NCBI GenBank assembly: GCA_023417315.1 | Contig: JAEZFW010000043.1 | Coordinates: 60,137 to 124,136, forward strand | Length of the DNA: 64,000 bases | Direction: 5' to 3' | Source of the DNA: Pseudomonadota bacterium | Lineage (GTDB): Bacteria; Pseudomonadota; Gammaproteobacteria; Steroidobacterales; Steroidobacteraceae | Shown here: one piece after another, positions 7,418 to 16,603 of the stretch | How positions within the stretch are numbered: the first letter of the stretch is position 1 | Layout of the letters: each line of letters starts with the position of its first letter | The notes under the pieces: generated by a model | What the model was told of the DNA's origin: nothing | Databases searched by the model: none | The model's input: the letters and a program-made list of their open reading frames with translations, nothing else | Made by a program: the position numbers and the translations under genes

Positions 7418-9943
7418 CTATGTGCCGAGCGCCACCAACTCCTCGAGCAATTTCTCCACGCGTTTTCCGACTAGGGCGTCCGAGGCGAGCGGCGTGAATA
7501 CCTCCCGTGCGCGGCCCGCCCACTCGCGCGATTGTCGGATGTGCTCATTCCGCACACGCGTAGGCACGGACTGCGTTTGCGCGAGCTGCGCATGCACGTG
7601 CGCGAGCCGATGGTATGTGAGTCCCGGCAGCATGCGTAACTCGGTGAGATCTTCCGCGCGCGCAGGCGGCAGAGTGCGCAGAATTGAATCAGCCTCAACA
7701 AGCGAGCGCAGCGCTGCGTCATGCTCTCCGAGTTGCATCTGACTATCGCTCAGTTGGTTGAGCATGAAGACAGCGGCGAATGGCGTGAAGTTGTCGTCGG
7801 GATCGCTCTTGCGCAACTTATCTATGCGTGCAAGCGCGGTTTGATGATTGACGAGCGCGTCTTTCGGCCGCCCCAGTCTGTTTTGGATCTCTCCAATCGT
7901 CGTGAGTGAGAACGCGGATGCGCGTTGCAGCTCGGCGTCCAAAGGATTGGCGGCGGCCAAGGGCTCGAGGATGTGTGAGGTTTGCTCATACCACGTCAAC
8001 GCGTTGTCCGGTTGATCGAGGCCCTCGAAATAGACGTTTCCGATTCGCCCCAAGACCACCGCAAGATCCCGCCGCGCGCGCGTATCGCTTGGGTGTTCCT
8101 CTGCATGCTGCTCGGCCAGCGATTTCGCCTTCAGCAGCAAGGGAAGTCCTTCCTCGATCTCGCCCTTCATGCCCAATTGCCATCCACAATTGAGATACGC
8201 GGCGCGCGCCTGCCAGCGATCCTCATCCGAGATCGCTTGCCCGCTCAATAAGTCATCGGCGAGCCGCACGCCCTCGCGCGCTGTGTTCAACGCTTCTTCC
8301 GTCTTGCTCTGCCCTGCCAGCATTTCACTCAGCGTGACGTGACTGCGCAGTAGCACGCGCTTGCCTTCGCTCGTCGGTGCACGCTCCACGAGCGCGCGCC
8401 GCAGATCGAGCGCTCGTCGATAACTATCGACGGCTGCCTGCGTATCGCCGATGCTCGCACCCATGTAGTCGCCCTGCACTTCTGCCAGGCGCTCATAGGC
8501 GAGCGCCAAGTCGCGCAAAATTTCCGGCGAATCGCCTGCTTCAGTCTCGAGCGCATCGAGGTATTTTCGCGAGTTCTCTACGAGCAGCTTGCGCGCCGCG
8601 GTACCGCCAGGAAGCTTGGCCACCGCGTCGTACACATCGGCCATATAGACGGTGGACAGCTCACGAACTTCGTTGAAGTGGCGCTCGGCGCGCGCCCGCT
8701 CCTCGCTGGCGACATACGCCAGCCAGCTCGTCGCAACGATGCCGGCGATCAAAGACACCAGGAACAACGCGCTCGCAGCGACAGCGGACCGATGACGACG
8801 TGCGAACTTGCGGATGCGATAGGTCGTCGTGTCGGGCCGAGCTTGCACCGGAAAGCCGCGCAGATAGCGGCGCAGATCTTCGGCTAGGTGCTCGGCGGAG
8901 GTGTAGCGCTCAGCAGGCGCTTTCTTCAGCGCTTTGAGCACGATGTTATCGAGATCTCCGCTGAGTGAGCGCGCGAATGCTTGATACTCCGAACTGCCTT
9001 GCTCAGCGGTGCTGCTGGGTGGCGCAGGGTCTTGCTCGAGGATCTGCGTCGCGAGCGTCCAGCTCGAGCCACTCTCGACTTTGTACGGCAACTCACCCGT
9101 GAGCAGGCGATAGAGCAGCACTCCGAGCGAGTAGACATCGCTCGCGGTCGTCACGGGCTCACCGCGAATCTGCTCGGGGCTCGCGTACTCAGGGGTCAGG
9201 GCGACGAAACTCGTGGCGGGCGCATTCTCGTACTGAGGAACGGTAGGATTGAGCAGCTTTGCGATGCCGAAATCGAGGAGCTTGACGACGCCCTCGCGCG
9301 TCACGAGCACGTTTCCGCCTTTCAGATCGCCGTGCACCATGAGGTGCTGATGCACGTAATGCACGGCAGCGCATAGCGTGCGGAATAGATCGAGCCGTTG
9401 CTCGACGCTCAGACGATGCGTATCGCAATAGGTGTCGATCGGCTGGCCGTCGATGTACTCCATCACGAGATACGGAGCCCCATCTTCCGTGGTGCCACCG
9501 TCGAGTAGATGAGCGATGTTCGGGTGACTCAGGCGAGCGAGAATCTGGCGTTCGGTCTTGAAGCGCTTAAGTAGAGAGTCGCTGAGCAGTCCGTGCCGCA
9601 GAAGCTTGACCGCTGCTTCCTTTTCATACTGAGCATCGTCGCGCACCGCCTTGTATACGCGACTCATCCCGCCGTGCCCGATCTCGCCGGTGATGCGCCA
9701 CGCGCCCAACCGCCGACCGATCCACGCTTGCGGCGCGCCGTGCGGCGTGAGCCCCGCCTCTTCGATAGCGGGCTGCGCGATGAAAGTGTTGCTCTCCTCG
9801 TGTGCCTGCAAGAGCGATGCGACTTCATCGCGGATGGATGCGTCTTCGCAGGCCTGCGCAAGGTAACGCTCGCGGTCCGCGGGGTCGCGCTCGAGCGCCG
9901 CGGCGAACAACACCTTCACCTGATTCCACCGCTCGGCCTGCAT
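7418..9943 (-). CDS. Transmembrane Ser/Thr protein kinase with TPR-like extracytoplasmic region
   Basis: 841 residues. An N-terminal helical segment precedes a Hanks-type kinase domain (~80-360): Gly-rich loop GHGGMSRVY (89-97), AVKLL lysine, catalytic loop HGDLKGGN (HRD changed to HGD but Asp kept), DFG, then PEYASPEQ. A transmembrane helix follows (~386-411). The C-terminal ~430 residues are alpha-helical with TPR-like repeats, probably periplasmic. It likely senses a signal outside the membrane and phosphorylates cytoplasmic targets. Its ATG follows directly on the TAG of the upstream sigma factor gene, so the two are translationally coupled. Confidence 0.9.
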   Translation of the reverse strand: MQAERWNQVKVLFAAALERDPADRERYLAQACEDASIRDEVASLLQAHEESNTFIAQPAIEEAGLTPHGAPQAWIGRRLGAWRITGEIGHGGMSRVYKAVRDDAQYEKEAAVKLLRHGLLSDSLLKRFKTERQILARLSHPNIAHLLDGGTTEDGAPYLVMEYIDGQPIDTYCDTHRLSVEQRLDLFRTLCAAVHYVHQHLMVHGDLKGGNVLVTREGVVKLLDFGIAKLLNPTVPQYENAPATSFVALTPEYASPEQIRGEPVTTASDVYSLGVLLYRLLTGELPYKVESGSSWTLATQILEQDPAPPSSTAEQGSSEYQAFARSLSGDLDNIVLKALKKAPAERYTSAEHLAEDLRRYLRGFPVQARPDTTTYRIRKFARRHRSAVAASALFLVSLIAGIVATSWLAYVASEERARAERHFNEVRELSTVYMADVYDAVAKLPGGTAARKLLVENSRKYLDALETEAGDSPEILRDLALAYERLAEVQGDYMGASIGDTQAAVDSYRRALDLRRALVERAPTSEGKRVLLRSHVTLSEMLAGQSKTEEALNTAREGVRLADDLLSGQAISDEDRWQARAAYLNCGWQLGMKGEIEEGLPLLLKAKSLAEQHAEEHPSDTRARRDLAVVLGRIGNVYFEGLDQPDNALTWYEQTSHILEPLAAANPLDAELQRASAFSLTTIGEIQNRLGRPKDALVNHQTALARIDKLRKSDPDDNFTPFAAVFMLNQLSDSQMQLGEHDAALRSLVEADSILRTLPPARAEDLTELRMLPGLTYHRLAHVHAQLAQTQSVPTRVRNEHIRQSREWAGRAREVFTPLASDALVGKRVEKLLEELVALGT

Positions 9944-10552
9944 CTAGGTGGTCTTCCCCAGCTCTCGCTTCAACCACGCGCGTGCGAGCGTCCACTCACG
10001 CTTGACCGTCGCCTCCGAGATACCGAGCGCCTCGCTTGTCTGCTCGACGGTGAGTCCACCGAAGTAGCGCATCTCGACGATCTGAGCCTGACGCGCGTCG
10101 ATCGTTTCGAGTCGTGTGAGAGCAGCATCGATGGCCGCAACATCGCTCTGCGTGTGTGCATCGAGGTGCTGCAAAGCCGTCGGCGTCGTGTCTGCCGTCG
10201 AGCCTTCGTCGTCGGGCACGGCTTCGTCGAGACTCACGACCTGCGCACCACCGCCGCGTTTGTTGGCAAGCCGTGCGCGCGCATAGTCGACGAGGATGCG
10301 CCGCATGAGTTTCGAGGCGAGCCCGAAAAAATGTGCGCGGCTCTGCCAGTCCACGGATTGCTGCGCAACCAGGCGCAGGAAGGCTTCGTGCACGAGCGCC
10401 GTTTTCTGAATCGTGTGATTGGCGCGTTCGCGACGTAGGTGTCGATCTGCGAGCTCGCGCAACTCTTCATATAAGAGGGATGAAAGCTGCGCGAATGCAC
10501 GCTCGCTACCGTCGCGCCATTCGGCCAGCAGTTGCGTCACGGGTTGTTGCAT
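9944..10552 (-). CDS. ECF-type RNA polymerase sigma factor (TIGR02999-like)
   Basis: 202 residues. It redirects RNA polymerase to a target regulon. The region-2 segment includes TALVHEAFLRL, HFFGLASKLMRRILVDYARA and a GGGAQVVSLDEA linker; region 4 has LTRLETIDARQAQIVEMRYFGGLTVEQ, followed by EALGISEATVKREW. This matches the sigma family found beside Ser/Thr kinases. The ATG at 10552 is chosen because GGAG lies 6-7 bases upstream; a TTG at 10564 is an alternative. No anti-sigma gene is adjacent: the kinase that abuts it is the likely regulator (inference). Confidence 0.92.
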   Translation of the reverse strand: MQQPVTQLLAEWRDGSERAFAQLSSLLYEELRELADRHLRRERANHTIQKTALVHEAFLRLVAQQSVDWQSRAHFFGLASKLMRRILVDYARARLANKRGGGAQVVSLDEAVPDDEGSTADTTPTALQHLDAHTQSDVAAIDAALTRLETIDARQAQIVEMRYFGGLTVEQTSEALGISEATVKREWTLARAWLKRELGKTT

Positions 10553-10703
10553 CGACCGCTCCAATGCTTATCCCCATGGCAGGACAGGTCGCGCCGGTCT
10601 CACGGCCGATATCGAGGCCGAAAAAAAAGTGAGCCGGATTTTATCTGCTTTACGCGATTCCAGAGTAAGGCCCCCAGCTTGACCTGTTTGGTTTGTAATC
10701 GCC

Positions 10704-11786
10704 ATGCCCCCGCGTCAATCCGACCCTCATCGCCGTCATGGCCCGCTCGCGATCATCCTGCTCGCGGTGGGGGTGGCCCTGCTGTTGCGCATTGCGGCAA
10801 GCGAGGCGGCGCCCGTGTCCCCGGCGGTCCCCCCGGCAACACTGCGCGAGACTGGGCTGTACTTGCCTGGTCCAGGTCTCATGGTGGACCCGACGCACCT
10901 CGCCTTCTCACCGCAATACCCCTTGTGGACCGATGGGGCGAGCAAGCGGCGCTGGCTCTCATTGCCACCGAATACCGATATCGACGCTTCGCGGCCGAAT
11001 GCCTGGGAGTTCCCGGTCGGCACTCGGCTATGGAAGGAGTTCTCGTCTGGGCGCGCCGTGGAGACCCGTTATATCGAGCGACTCCAAGATGGCAGTTGGC
11101 GGTTTGCCACCTATGTTTGGAACGAGGCCGGAACCGACGCGATGCTCGCGCCCGTCGAGGGCATTCGCTCGCTACCCGTCGAAGGCGCGCCAAACCATTC
11201 ATACACCGTGCCTGGTGAAGCGGACTGTCGCGCATGCCACGAAGGCGCGGCAGCGCCAGTGCTCGGTTTCAGCGCACTGCAGCTCTCACATGATCGAGAT
11301 CCGCTGGCGCCGCACGCGGATCAGTTGAGCTCAACCGATTTGCGGCAGCTGGTAGAGCGCGGTCTCGTGCGCAATCTTCCACCGGCTCTTCTCCAGGTGC
11401 CTCCGCGCATCACGGCCTCTTCCCCGCAGGAACGTGCCGCACTCGGATATCTCCACGGCAATTGCGGGCACTGTCACAACGCGGATGGCTCACCGGTTCC
11501 GGTCGACGTTCGCCTCGGGCAGGACGTTTCGCTCGGCGCGCAAAGCGCGGAGCAGGTATTGCGCTCGCTGCTCGATACGCCAAGCCGATTCCGCGCTCCA
11601 GGTCTCGCGCCCGATGCGCGCGTCATCGCGCCTGGCCGACCTGAAGCGAGCACGTTGCTGTGGCGAATGCGCTCAACGAATCCACAAACCAGGATGCCGC
11701 CGCTCGGCGCACAAGCGCTCGATCACGAAGCGCTTGCGCTCATGCAGCGCTGGATCACCGAACGTTCTTCCAACTCACAGGAGTAG
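10704..11786 (+). CDS. Diheme c-type cytochrome of the SO2930 type
   Basis: 360 residues. An N-terminal membrane/signal segment (~14-35) is followed by a ~130-residue domain with PLWTDGASKRRWLSLPP and FPVGTRLWKEF. Two heme c sites come next: CRACH (residue ~175) and CGHCH (~254). The C-terminus has IAPGRPEASTLLWRM and RMPPLG, where Met is a probable axial ligand. This is the layout of the SO2930 family of exported diheme cytochromes. It precedes a second cytochrome gene by six bases, so the two form an operon for periplasmic electron transfer. The electron donor is not shown. Confidence 0.85.
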   Translation: MPPRQSDPHRRHGPLAIILLAVGVALLLRIAASEAAPVSPAVPPATLRETGLYLPGPGLMVDPTHLAFSPQYPLWTDGASKRRWLSLPPNTDIDASRPNAWEFPVGTRLWKEFSSGRAVETRYIERLQDGSWRFATYVWNEAGTDAMLAPVEGIRSLPVEGAPNHSYTVPGEADCRACHEGAAAPVLGFSALQLSHDRDPLAPHADQLSSTDLRQLVERGLVRNLPPALLQVPPRITASSPQERAALGYLHGNCGHCHNADGSPVPVDVRLGQDVSLGAQSAEQVLRSLLDTPSRFRAPGLAPDARVIAPGRPEASTLLWRMRSTNPQTRMPPLGAQALDHEALALMQRWITERSSNSQE

Positions 11787-11792
11787 TCGTCC

Positions 11793-12377
11793 ATGAAATT
11801 CTCGATCTCCGCGTGCCGATGGCTCGCGACTGCCACACTCTTCACCGGCCTGCTGATAACCGGCGGTGGAGCGCGAGCGAGCGATGCCGCTCAAAAAGAT
11901 GCCCCGCTCGCTCGCGGCAAATACCTCGTGACTGTGGCGGGCTGCAACGATTGCCACACACCTTGGAAGGTCGGGGCGGCGGGACCGGAGCCCGACATGT
12001 CGCGCATGCTTTCGGGGCACCCGGCAGACTTCGATATCACAGCGCCGGCGACAATGCCGGAAGGTCCGTGGATCGTGGCGGCCGCGCCGACGAACACCGC
12101 GTGGTCGGGCCCTTGGGGTGTGAGCTTCACCGCCAACCTGACCCCGGATGAAGAGACTGGCTTGGGTAAGTGGACCGAGAGCATCTTCATTCAGACGATC
12201 CGCACCGGACGTCACATGGGGCGCGGTCGCCCGATCCTGCCGCCGATGCCGATTCCGATGTACAAGAACTTCACGGACGAGGATCTCAAGGCCATCTTCA
12301 CTTATCTGCAGTCGATTCCGGCGATCAAGAATCCTGTTCCGGAGCCACTACCGCCCGCGACGGCGACGCCCCAGTAG
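11793..12377 (+). CDS. Periplasmic c-type cytochrome
   Basis: 194 residues. A Sec signal peptide of ~29 residues ends in GGARAS. One CNDCH heme site lies at ~51-55, just after GKYLVTVAG. Two later Met-containing segments (MPEGPW, PPMPIPMYKNF) could supply the axial ligand, and DEDLKAIFTYLQSIPAI is the typical last helix of class I cytochromes. It resembles the small cytochrome subunits that accompany membrane dehydrogenases. Only six bases separate it from the diheme cytochrome gene, with which it is presumably co-transcribed and functions. Confidence 0.85.
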   Translation: MKFSISACRWLATATLFTGLLITGGGARASDAAQKDAPLARGKYLVTVAGCNDCHTPWKVGAAGPEPDMSRMLSGHPADFDITAPATMPEGPWIVAAAPTNTAWSGPWGVSFTANLTPDEETGLGKWTESIFIQTIRTGRHMGRGRPILPPMPIPMYKNFTDEDLKAIFTYLQSIPAIKNPVPEPLPPATATPQ

Positions 12378-12451
12378 GTGGCTACGGACGGATCTGCTCC
12401 CTATTCGTTCGATGAGTGTTGAACTTCCTGCCGAGTAGCGAGCACGCTTGG

Positions 12452-12484
12452 GGAAAAGCCGCGGTGAGAAGCGGCGGCTTTTCC
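12452..12484 (+). terminator. Rho-independent terminator of the cytochrome operon
   Basis: GGAAAAGCCGC pairs with GCGGCTTTTCC across an 11-base loop. The T-run is built into the right arm. It lies 75 bases after the stop of the second cytochrome gene. Confidence 0.7.
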
Positions 12485-12502
12485 GTTTAAGACGCTCACC
12501 CA

Positions 12503-12887
12503 ATGGGCAAGGTCGAGGACATGACAACGAAGTCGAGATCCGCCAAGCGAACGACGCGTCCCGCGCCCAAGCGTAAATGGTCAGCTCGAGTGACGGAGAC
12601 CAGCGATGCGCTGACGTTGGAGGAGGGTGTATTCAAGCGCAAGGATCCGCGCGGCATCGCGCGGATCCTTGAAGCGCTCAGCGGATGCGAGCAAGAGACG
12701 GAAGGGAATGTCGTTTCAATCGGCCATGTCGATGCTCACCTTCTATATCAATCGGGCCGGAGACGGATTGAGCGCGACTGATCGCAGGCGACTCGACCGA
12801 GCGAAGGATGAGCTGCGCGTCATCTACGGTCGAGACAAAAAGGGCTCGCAGAAGAAGCGCCAGACGACGAAGAAGAGCGGCAAGTAA
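12503..12887 (+). pseudogene. DUF3175 protein gene, broken by a frameshift
   Basis: The first frame gives KRKWSARVTETSDALTLEEG and VFKRKDPRGIAR. The next frame gives SLKRSADASKRRKG, then SFQSAMSMLTFYINRAG and RRRLDRAKDELRVIYGR, ending in a Lys-rich tail. Joined, these are a complete DUF3175 protein of ~125 residues; this family is small, basic and found in many Proteobacteria. The frame change lies at about 12662-12671, inside a perfect hairpin (12641-12670), and is repaired by removing one base. Function of the family is not known. An ATG at 12521 is an alternative start. Confidence 0.75.
12641..12670. repeat. Perfect 13-bp inverted repeat at the DUF3175 frameshift
   Basis: AAGGATCCGCGCG, a GCAT loop, then CGCGCGGATCCTT. 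The right arm is where the reading frame of the DUF3175 gene breaks. Confidence 0.9.
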
Positions 12888-13569
12888 TGTCGCGCAGCTT
12901 AAGACTGCCTGTGTCACCTAAAGCTCATCGAGTGTGTAGTTCATAACTCCTCCGATATTGAGTCTTCCGACTGACACCGCCTAGTTGATTCATCAACGAA
13001 CGAGGATCCGGATAGTCAACGAGAGGAGGAGATGACTGTTCCCCTCGAAAGTATGAGCTTCACGCTTTGCTGTAGGTACAATCCTTCGATAAGCGGCGGA
13101 CCCTTTTCGGCTGTTCATTCGTGTGTATGCGGCGTGTGTATGCGGGACACGCAACCAATCACAGCGATGTCTGATTGACGACCCGCCGCGAAGCGCCTCG
13201 GCATCGATCCTCGCAACTTTTCGTCGCGAGCCGCACTGCCCAATCGATCGGTGATAGGCAGTCCGTGATCCAAAGGACAGTTGCTCTTCCCTCGCGCGGG
13301 ACCGCATCGAATGCCAGGTATACATTGCGATACTCTTTTTCGCGCTCCCGCTTGTGCCGCGCGAATCTGAGCGTGACGCTGCATACATCATTGTGCGAGC
13401 TGGCGTCTGGCAAGAACCGCGCGAGGGTTTTGCGGATATGGATGGCGCTTTCGGTGTGGTCAAATCTGCGCCGAGCTTGCTCTTCTAATCGAAGAGCGAG
13501 CGGCGATCGACGTTAACCGCGTGCCCGTCGGCACGAGTGCGCCACTACAAATATTTTGGGGGATTCAAT
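12888..13569. other. Gap with one possible decayed gene
   Basis: A 680-base stretch without a recognised gene. On the minus strand, bases 13159-13510 form an open frame with coding-like codon use but no good start. It includes EEQARRRFDHTESAIHIRKT and, later, YLAFDAVPREGRATVLWITD; no family is recognised. Bases 13060-13084 carry TCACGCTTTGCTGTAGGTAC, a short repeat found again at 46855-46880. The rest shows nothing. Confidence 0.3.
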
Positions 13570-14958
13570 ATGAAGCTTGGGTATAGAGCCCTTTTGAGCA
13601 CGGCGCTCGCCACAGCCGTGTGCTCGGCGGCGATTGCAGGCAACCCCTTCAGAGGAATGACATCGACAGAAGGCGGCTATCACACGTGGGACTCGGATCT
13701 GATCAACCTCGAGAACGTGTCGCAAACAGGGCACGGCGTGTACGTCGCCGTACTCGATACAGGCATGGTTCCGCACTGGCGCGATTACTTCCCAGAGGCG
13801 CGTGTCGCCACGCAACTGGGCGCCGGGTTCTATCAGCCGGTGAGTTTCAAAGCGAGGAACAGCGATCCTTGCGGAGTCGAAGTCGAGGTCGGGACGCTGC
13901 AAAGATCGACGTGGGTGGGTTCCACGGGATCCACGCACGGCACGCATGTGGCGAGCACGATTCTCGGTTACTTCTATGACTCGAACGCAGATACCGCGGG
14001 CGGTTTCCCCCTGCCGCCGATCATGGTGCGCGGCATTGCTCCGGACGTGACGGTCATTCCCGTGCGCGTGCTCGCCGATTACCACATCCCCGCGTTGCCG
14101 AAGTGCGACGACCCGGGTCCGATCGCCGCATCGAACGCAGTATTCGGAACGAGCGCAATGGTCGCAGCGGGTATCCGCTACGCGACGGATCTCAAGCGGG
14201 CAGGTTACAGCCCGATGGTCATCAACATGAGCCTTGGAGGCTCGGAGCTGGAGCCCATCGAGCAGGAAGCGCTCGACTATGCCATCGCGAACGGCGTGAT
14301 CGTTGTCGCGTCTGCAGGCAACGAGGGCGAAGAAGGCATGGGATATCCGGGCGCCTACGCACCGGTGATCTCAGCGGGCTCCATTGGTTGGACCGAAGAA
14401 TGGCTGAAACCGACCGACGGACTTCCGCGCTATCGCATGTGGTGGTTGAAGGATTCTGATCATGTCCCGCCGCTGCTGCCGGGGTCGGGCGACGTCGCGG
14501 ATCCGACCGTCGCGGACGATATTTACGTGAGCGACTTCAGCAGCCGCGAATTGCCGGGACAGGAGCTCGACGTCTTAGCGCCGGGCTCGTGGGTGCGCGG
14601 TCCGTTCGCAGGGACGCCGGGGTACAACCATCTGCCGTGGTGGTCCAAGGGGATCGGCGATCTCGTTGGCCGCAACGCCGGCAACTTCTATTACGTTGGC
14701 GGTACTTCGATGGCTGCCCCTCACACCTCGGGCGTCGCTGCGCTGATGTTGCAGAAGAATCCTTCGCTAACGCAGGCGCAGGTGCAAAGCATCCTGAGGA
14801 GCACAGCGTTGCCGTTGTCCGCAACGGGATCGCGAGACATCTTCGACTTCGACCATGCGGCCACGATCACCTGGGACACCGATTGCGACGGTACACCCTG
14901 CGACGCGGTGGGCTATGGTGTGTTGCAAGCAGATGATGCCCTGAACGCGACGCCGTAG
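13570..14958 (+). CDS. Secreted subtilisin-like serine protease (S8 family)
   Basis: 462 residues. A signal peptide of ~23 residues (ends AIAG) leads almost directly into the catalytic domain, so the long propeptide of many subtilases is absent. The triad is complete: Asp in VAVLDTGM (63), His in STHGTHVAS (123) and Ser in GGTSMAAPHTSG (380). The oxyanion Asn lies in ASAGNEGEEG. The ATG at 13570 follows GGGGG. The domain ends in YGVLQADDALN, with no added C-terminal domain. It presumably degrades extracellular or periplasmic protein. A strong terminator follows. Confidence 0.93.
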   Translation: MKLGYRALLSTALATAVCSAAIAGNPFRGMTSTEGGYHTWDSDLINLENVSQTGHGVYVAVLDTGMVPHWRDYFPEARVATQLGAGFYQPVSFKARNSDPCGVEVEVGTLQRSTWVGSTGSTHGTHVASTILGYFYDSNADTAGGFPLPPIMVRGIAPDVTVIPVRVLADYHIPALPKCDDPGPIAASNAVFGTSAMVAAGIRYATDLKRAGYSPMVINMSLGGSELEPIEQEALDYAIANGVIVVASAGNEGEEGMGYPGAYAPVISAGSIGWTEEWLKPTDGLPRYRMWWLKDSDHVPPLLPGSGDVADPTVADDIYVSDFSSRELPGQELDVLAPGSWVRGPFAGTPGYNHLPWWSKGIGDLVGRNAGNFYYVGGTSMAAPHTSGVAALMLQKNPSLTQAQVQSILRSTALPLSATGSRDIFDFDHAATITWDTDCDGTPCDAVGYGVLQADDALNATP

Positions 14959-14985
14959 AGCGCCGCAACTTTTGGTGCCGCGTCT

Positions 14986-15018
14986 AGAAAGCCTCTGGGA
15001 AACCAGAGGCTTTCTTTT
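14986..15018 (+). terminator. Rho-independent terminator of the subtilase gene
   Basis: AGAAAGCCTCTGG, a GAAA loop, CCAGAGGCTTTCT and then TTT form a perfect 13-bp stem with a U-tract, 28 bases after the stop codon. Confidence 0.9.
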
Positions 15019-15118
15019 GTATGTCCCTTCGATCGGATTTCTCATTCGCCCTTCGTCGGGATTCCCATCTTTCATAAGGCAGCAGATACTTGCAGGCACC
15101 TGCCCTTCGGAGCCGCAC

Positions 15119-16528
15119 ATGCGCTCGACGACAGTCTCCCGGCGATCATTCATCTCCGGTTCGAGCTCGTTGCTTGCTACATCCCTGGCTTCGCCCCTGT
15201 TCGCCGCCGCCCGTCCGTCACCGAACGTTCTCTTCATCCTTGCAGATGATCTTGGCTATGCAGACTTGAGCTGCTACGGCAGGCGCGAGTACAAAACGAC
15301 TCATATCGATCGGCTGGCGCAACAAGGATTGCGCCTTACGCAGGCGTACTCGAATTCTCCGGTGTGCTCCGCGACGCGATTTGCTCTGGCAACGGGTCGC
15401 TACCAATACCGGCTACGGGGCGGTCTCGAGGAGCCCATCACGGAGCCGCGCGACGCAATCGGCCTCCCCCCTTCGCATCCGACGCTGGCTTCGCTGCTGA
15501 AGAAGGCGGGATACGCGACGGGTCTCGTCGGCAAGTGGCACATGGGTTTCTTGCCCGCATTCGGGCCCTTGAAGAGCGGCTACGAAGAGTTTTTCGGCAA
15601 CCACGCGGGTGCAATCGACTACTTCACGCACAAGCGGGGCAGCGAAGCGTCATCTCCCAACGATCTTTACGAAGGCGAAGTCCCTGTTGAGAAAGCAGGT
15701 TACTACACAGACCTTCTTACCGAACGCGCGGTCGACTTCATCGAACGAAAATATCGCGATCCCTTCTTCCTCTCCTTGCACTTCACGGCGCCGCATTGGC
15801 CTTGGCAAGGTCGAAATGACGCCGGTAGCTCCGCGCAACTCAAGAGCTTGTTCCACCTGGACGGCGGCAGCCTCGAGAAGTATGGCGAGATGGTGCTCGC
15901 GCTCGATGAGGCGGTCGGTCGAGTGCTACGCGCGCTCGAGGAACGCGGCGTCGAGCGAAACACGGTCGTCGTTTTCACGAGCGACAACGGCGGCGAACGC
16001 TTCTCCGACGCCTGGCCGTTCACAGGTCAGAAGTCAGAGCTGTTGGAAGGCGGGATCCGAGTACCCGCAATCGTGCGCTGGCCTGCGCGGCTCGCACCGC
16101 GCATCTGCGAGCAAGTTGCGATCACGATGGATTGGATGCCGACGCTGCTCGCGTGCGCCGGCGCGAGCCATGATCCCTCCTATCCACCTGACGGAGACGA
16201 TTTGCTTGCGGTGCTGTCAGGCACTCGCGAGGCCTATCCGCGCACGCTCTACTGGCGATACAAAGCGCAGGAGCAACGCGCCGTGCGGGCGGGCGATCTC
16301 AAGTATCTCCGGATCAATGGCAGCGAATATCTATTCAATCTTCGAACGGACGTTCGCGAGCGTGCGAACCTGGCCGAGCGACTTCCCGACAAGTTTCGAG
16401 AACTGCGCGACGCTTGGATCGCGTGGAATGAGCAGATGCTGCCGCTTACTGCCGATGTCTTCAGCAGCTCTGTCTCATCGCGTCAGCAGGCGGATCGATA
16501 TTTCGAGCCGCCGCCTCCTCCTCGCTAG
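15119..16528 (+). CDS. Tat-exported sulfatase (type I, formylglycine)
   Basis: 469 residues from the ATG at 15119 (CGGAG upstream). SRRSFISG begins a twin-arginine signal. NVLFILADDLGYADLSCYG provides the metal-binding Asp pair, and CSATRFALATG (Cys83) fits the C-x-P/A-x-R motif in which Cys is converted to formylglycine. VGKWHMG and FTSDNGGERFSD supply other conserved active-site residues. It hydrolyses sulfate esters, probably of a carbohydrate or steroid outside the cytoplasm. No anaerobic maturase or FGE gene is seen nearby. It lies after the subtilase terminator, so it is transcribed separately. Confidence 0.9.
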   Translation: MRSTTVSRRSFISGSSSLLATSLASPLFAAARPSPNVLFILADDLGYADLSCYGRREYKTTHIDRLAQQGLRLTQAYSNSPVCSATRFALATGRYQYRLRGGLEEPITEPRDAIGLPPSHPTLASLLKKAGYATGLVGKWHMGFLPAFGPLKSGYEEFFGNHAGAIDYFTHKRGSEASSPNDLYEGEVPVEKAGYYTDLLTERAVDFIERKYRDPFFLSLHFTAPHWPWQGRNDAGSSAQLKSLFHLDGGSLEKYGEMVLALDEAVGRVLRALEERGVERNTVVVFTSDNGGERFSDAWPFTGQKSELLEGGIRVPAIVRWPARLAPRICEQVAITMDWMPTLLACAGASHDPSYPPDGDDLLAVLSGTREAYPRTLYWRYKAQEQRAVRAGDLKYLRINGSEYLFNLRTDVRERANLAERLPDKFRELRDAWIAWNEQMLPLTADVFSSSVSSRQQADRYFEPPPPPR

Positions 16529-16603
16529 CGAGTCAGCGCGAGTCGACGACACGGGGCCGACGGCCTTCATCGACCCTTGTCCGATCATCTCTCGATGCGT
16601 TCT

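Noticed and set aside
10605..10630. CGGCC / GGCCG hairpin followed by eight A
   Set aside because: On the minus strand the T-run would precede the stem, and on the plus strand the tail is A, so it is not a terminator for either flanking gene.
10532..11218. 228-codon frame on the plus strand
   Set aside because: It overlaps the diheme cytochrome gene in another frame, which has clear heme motifs; the 228-codon frame has none.
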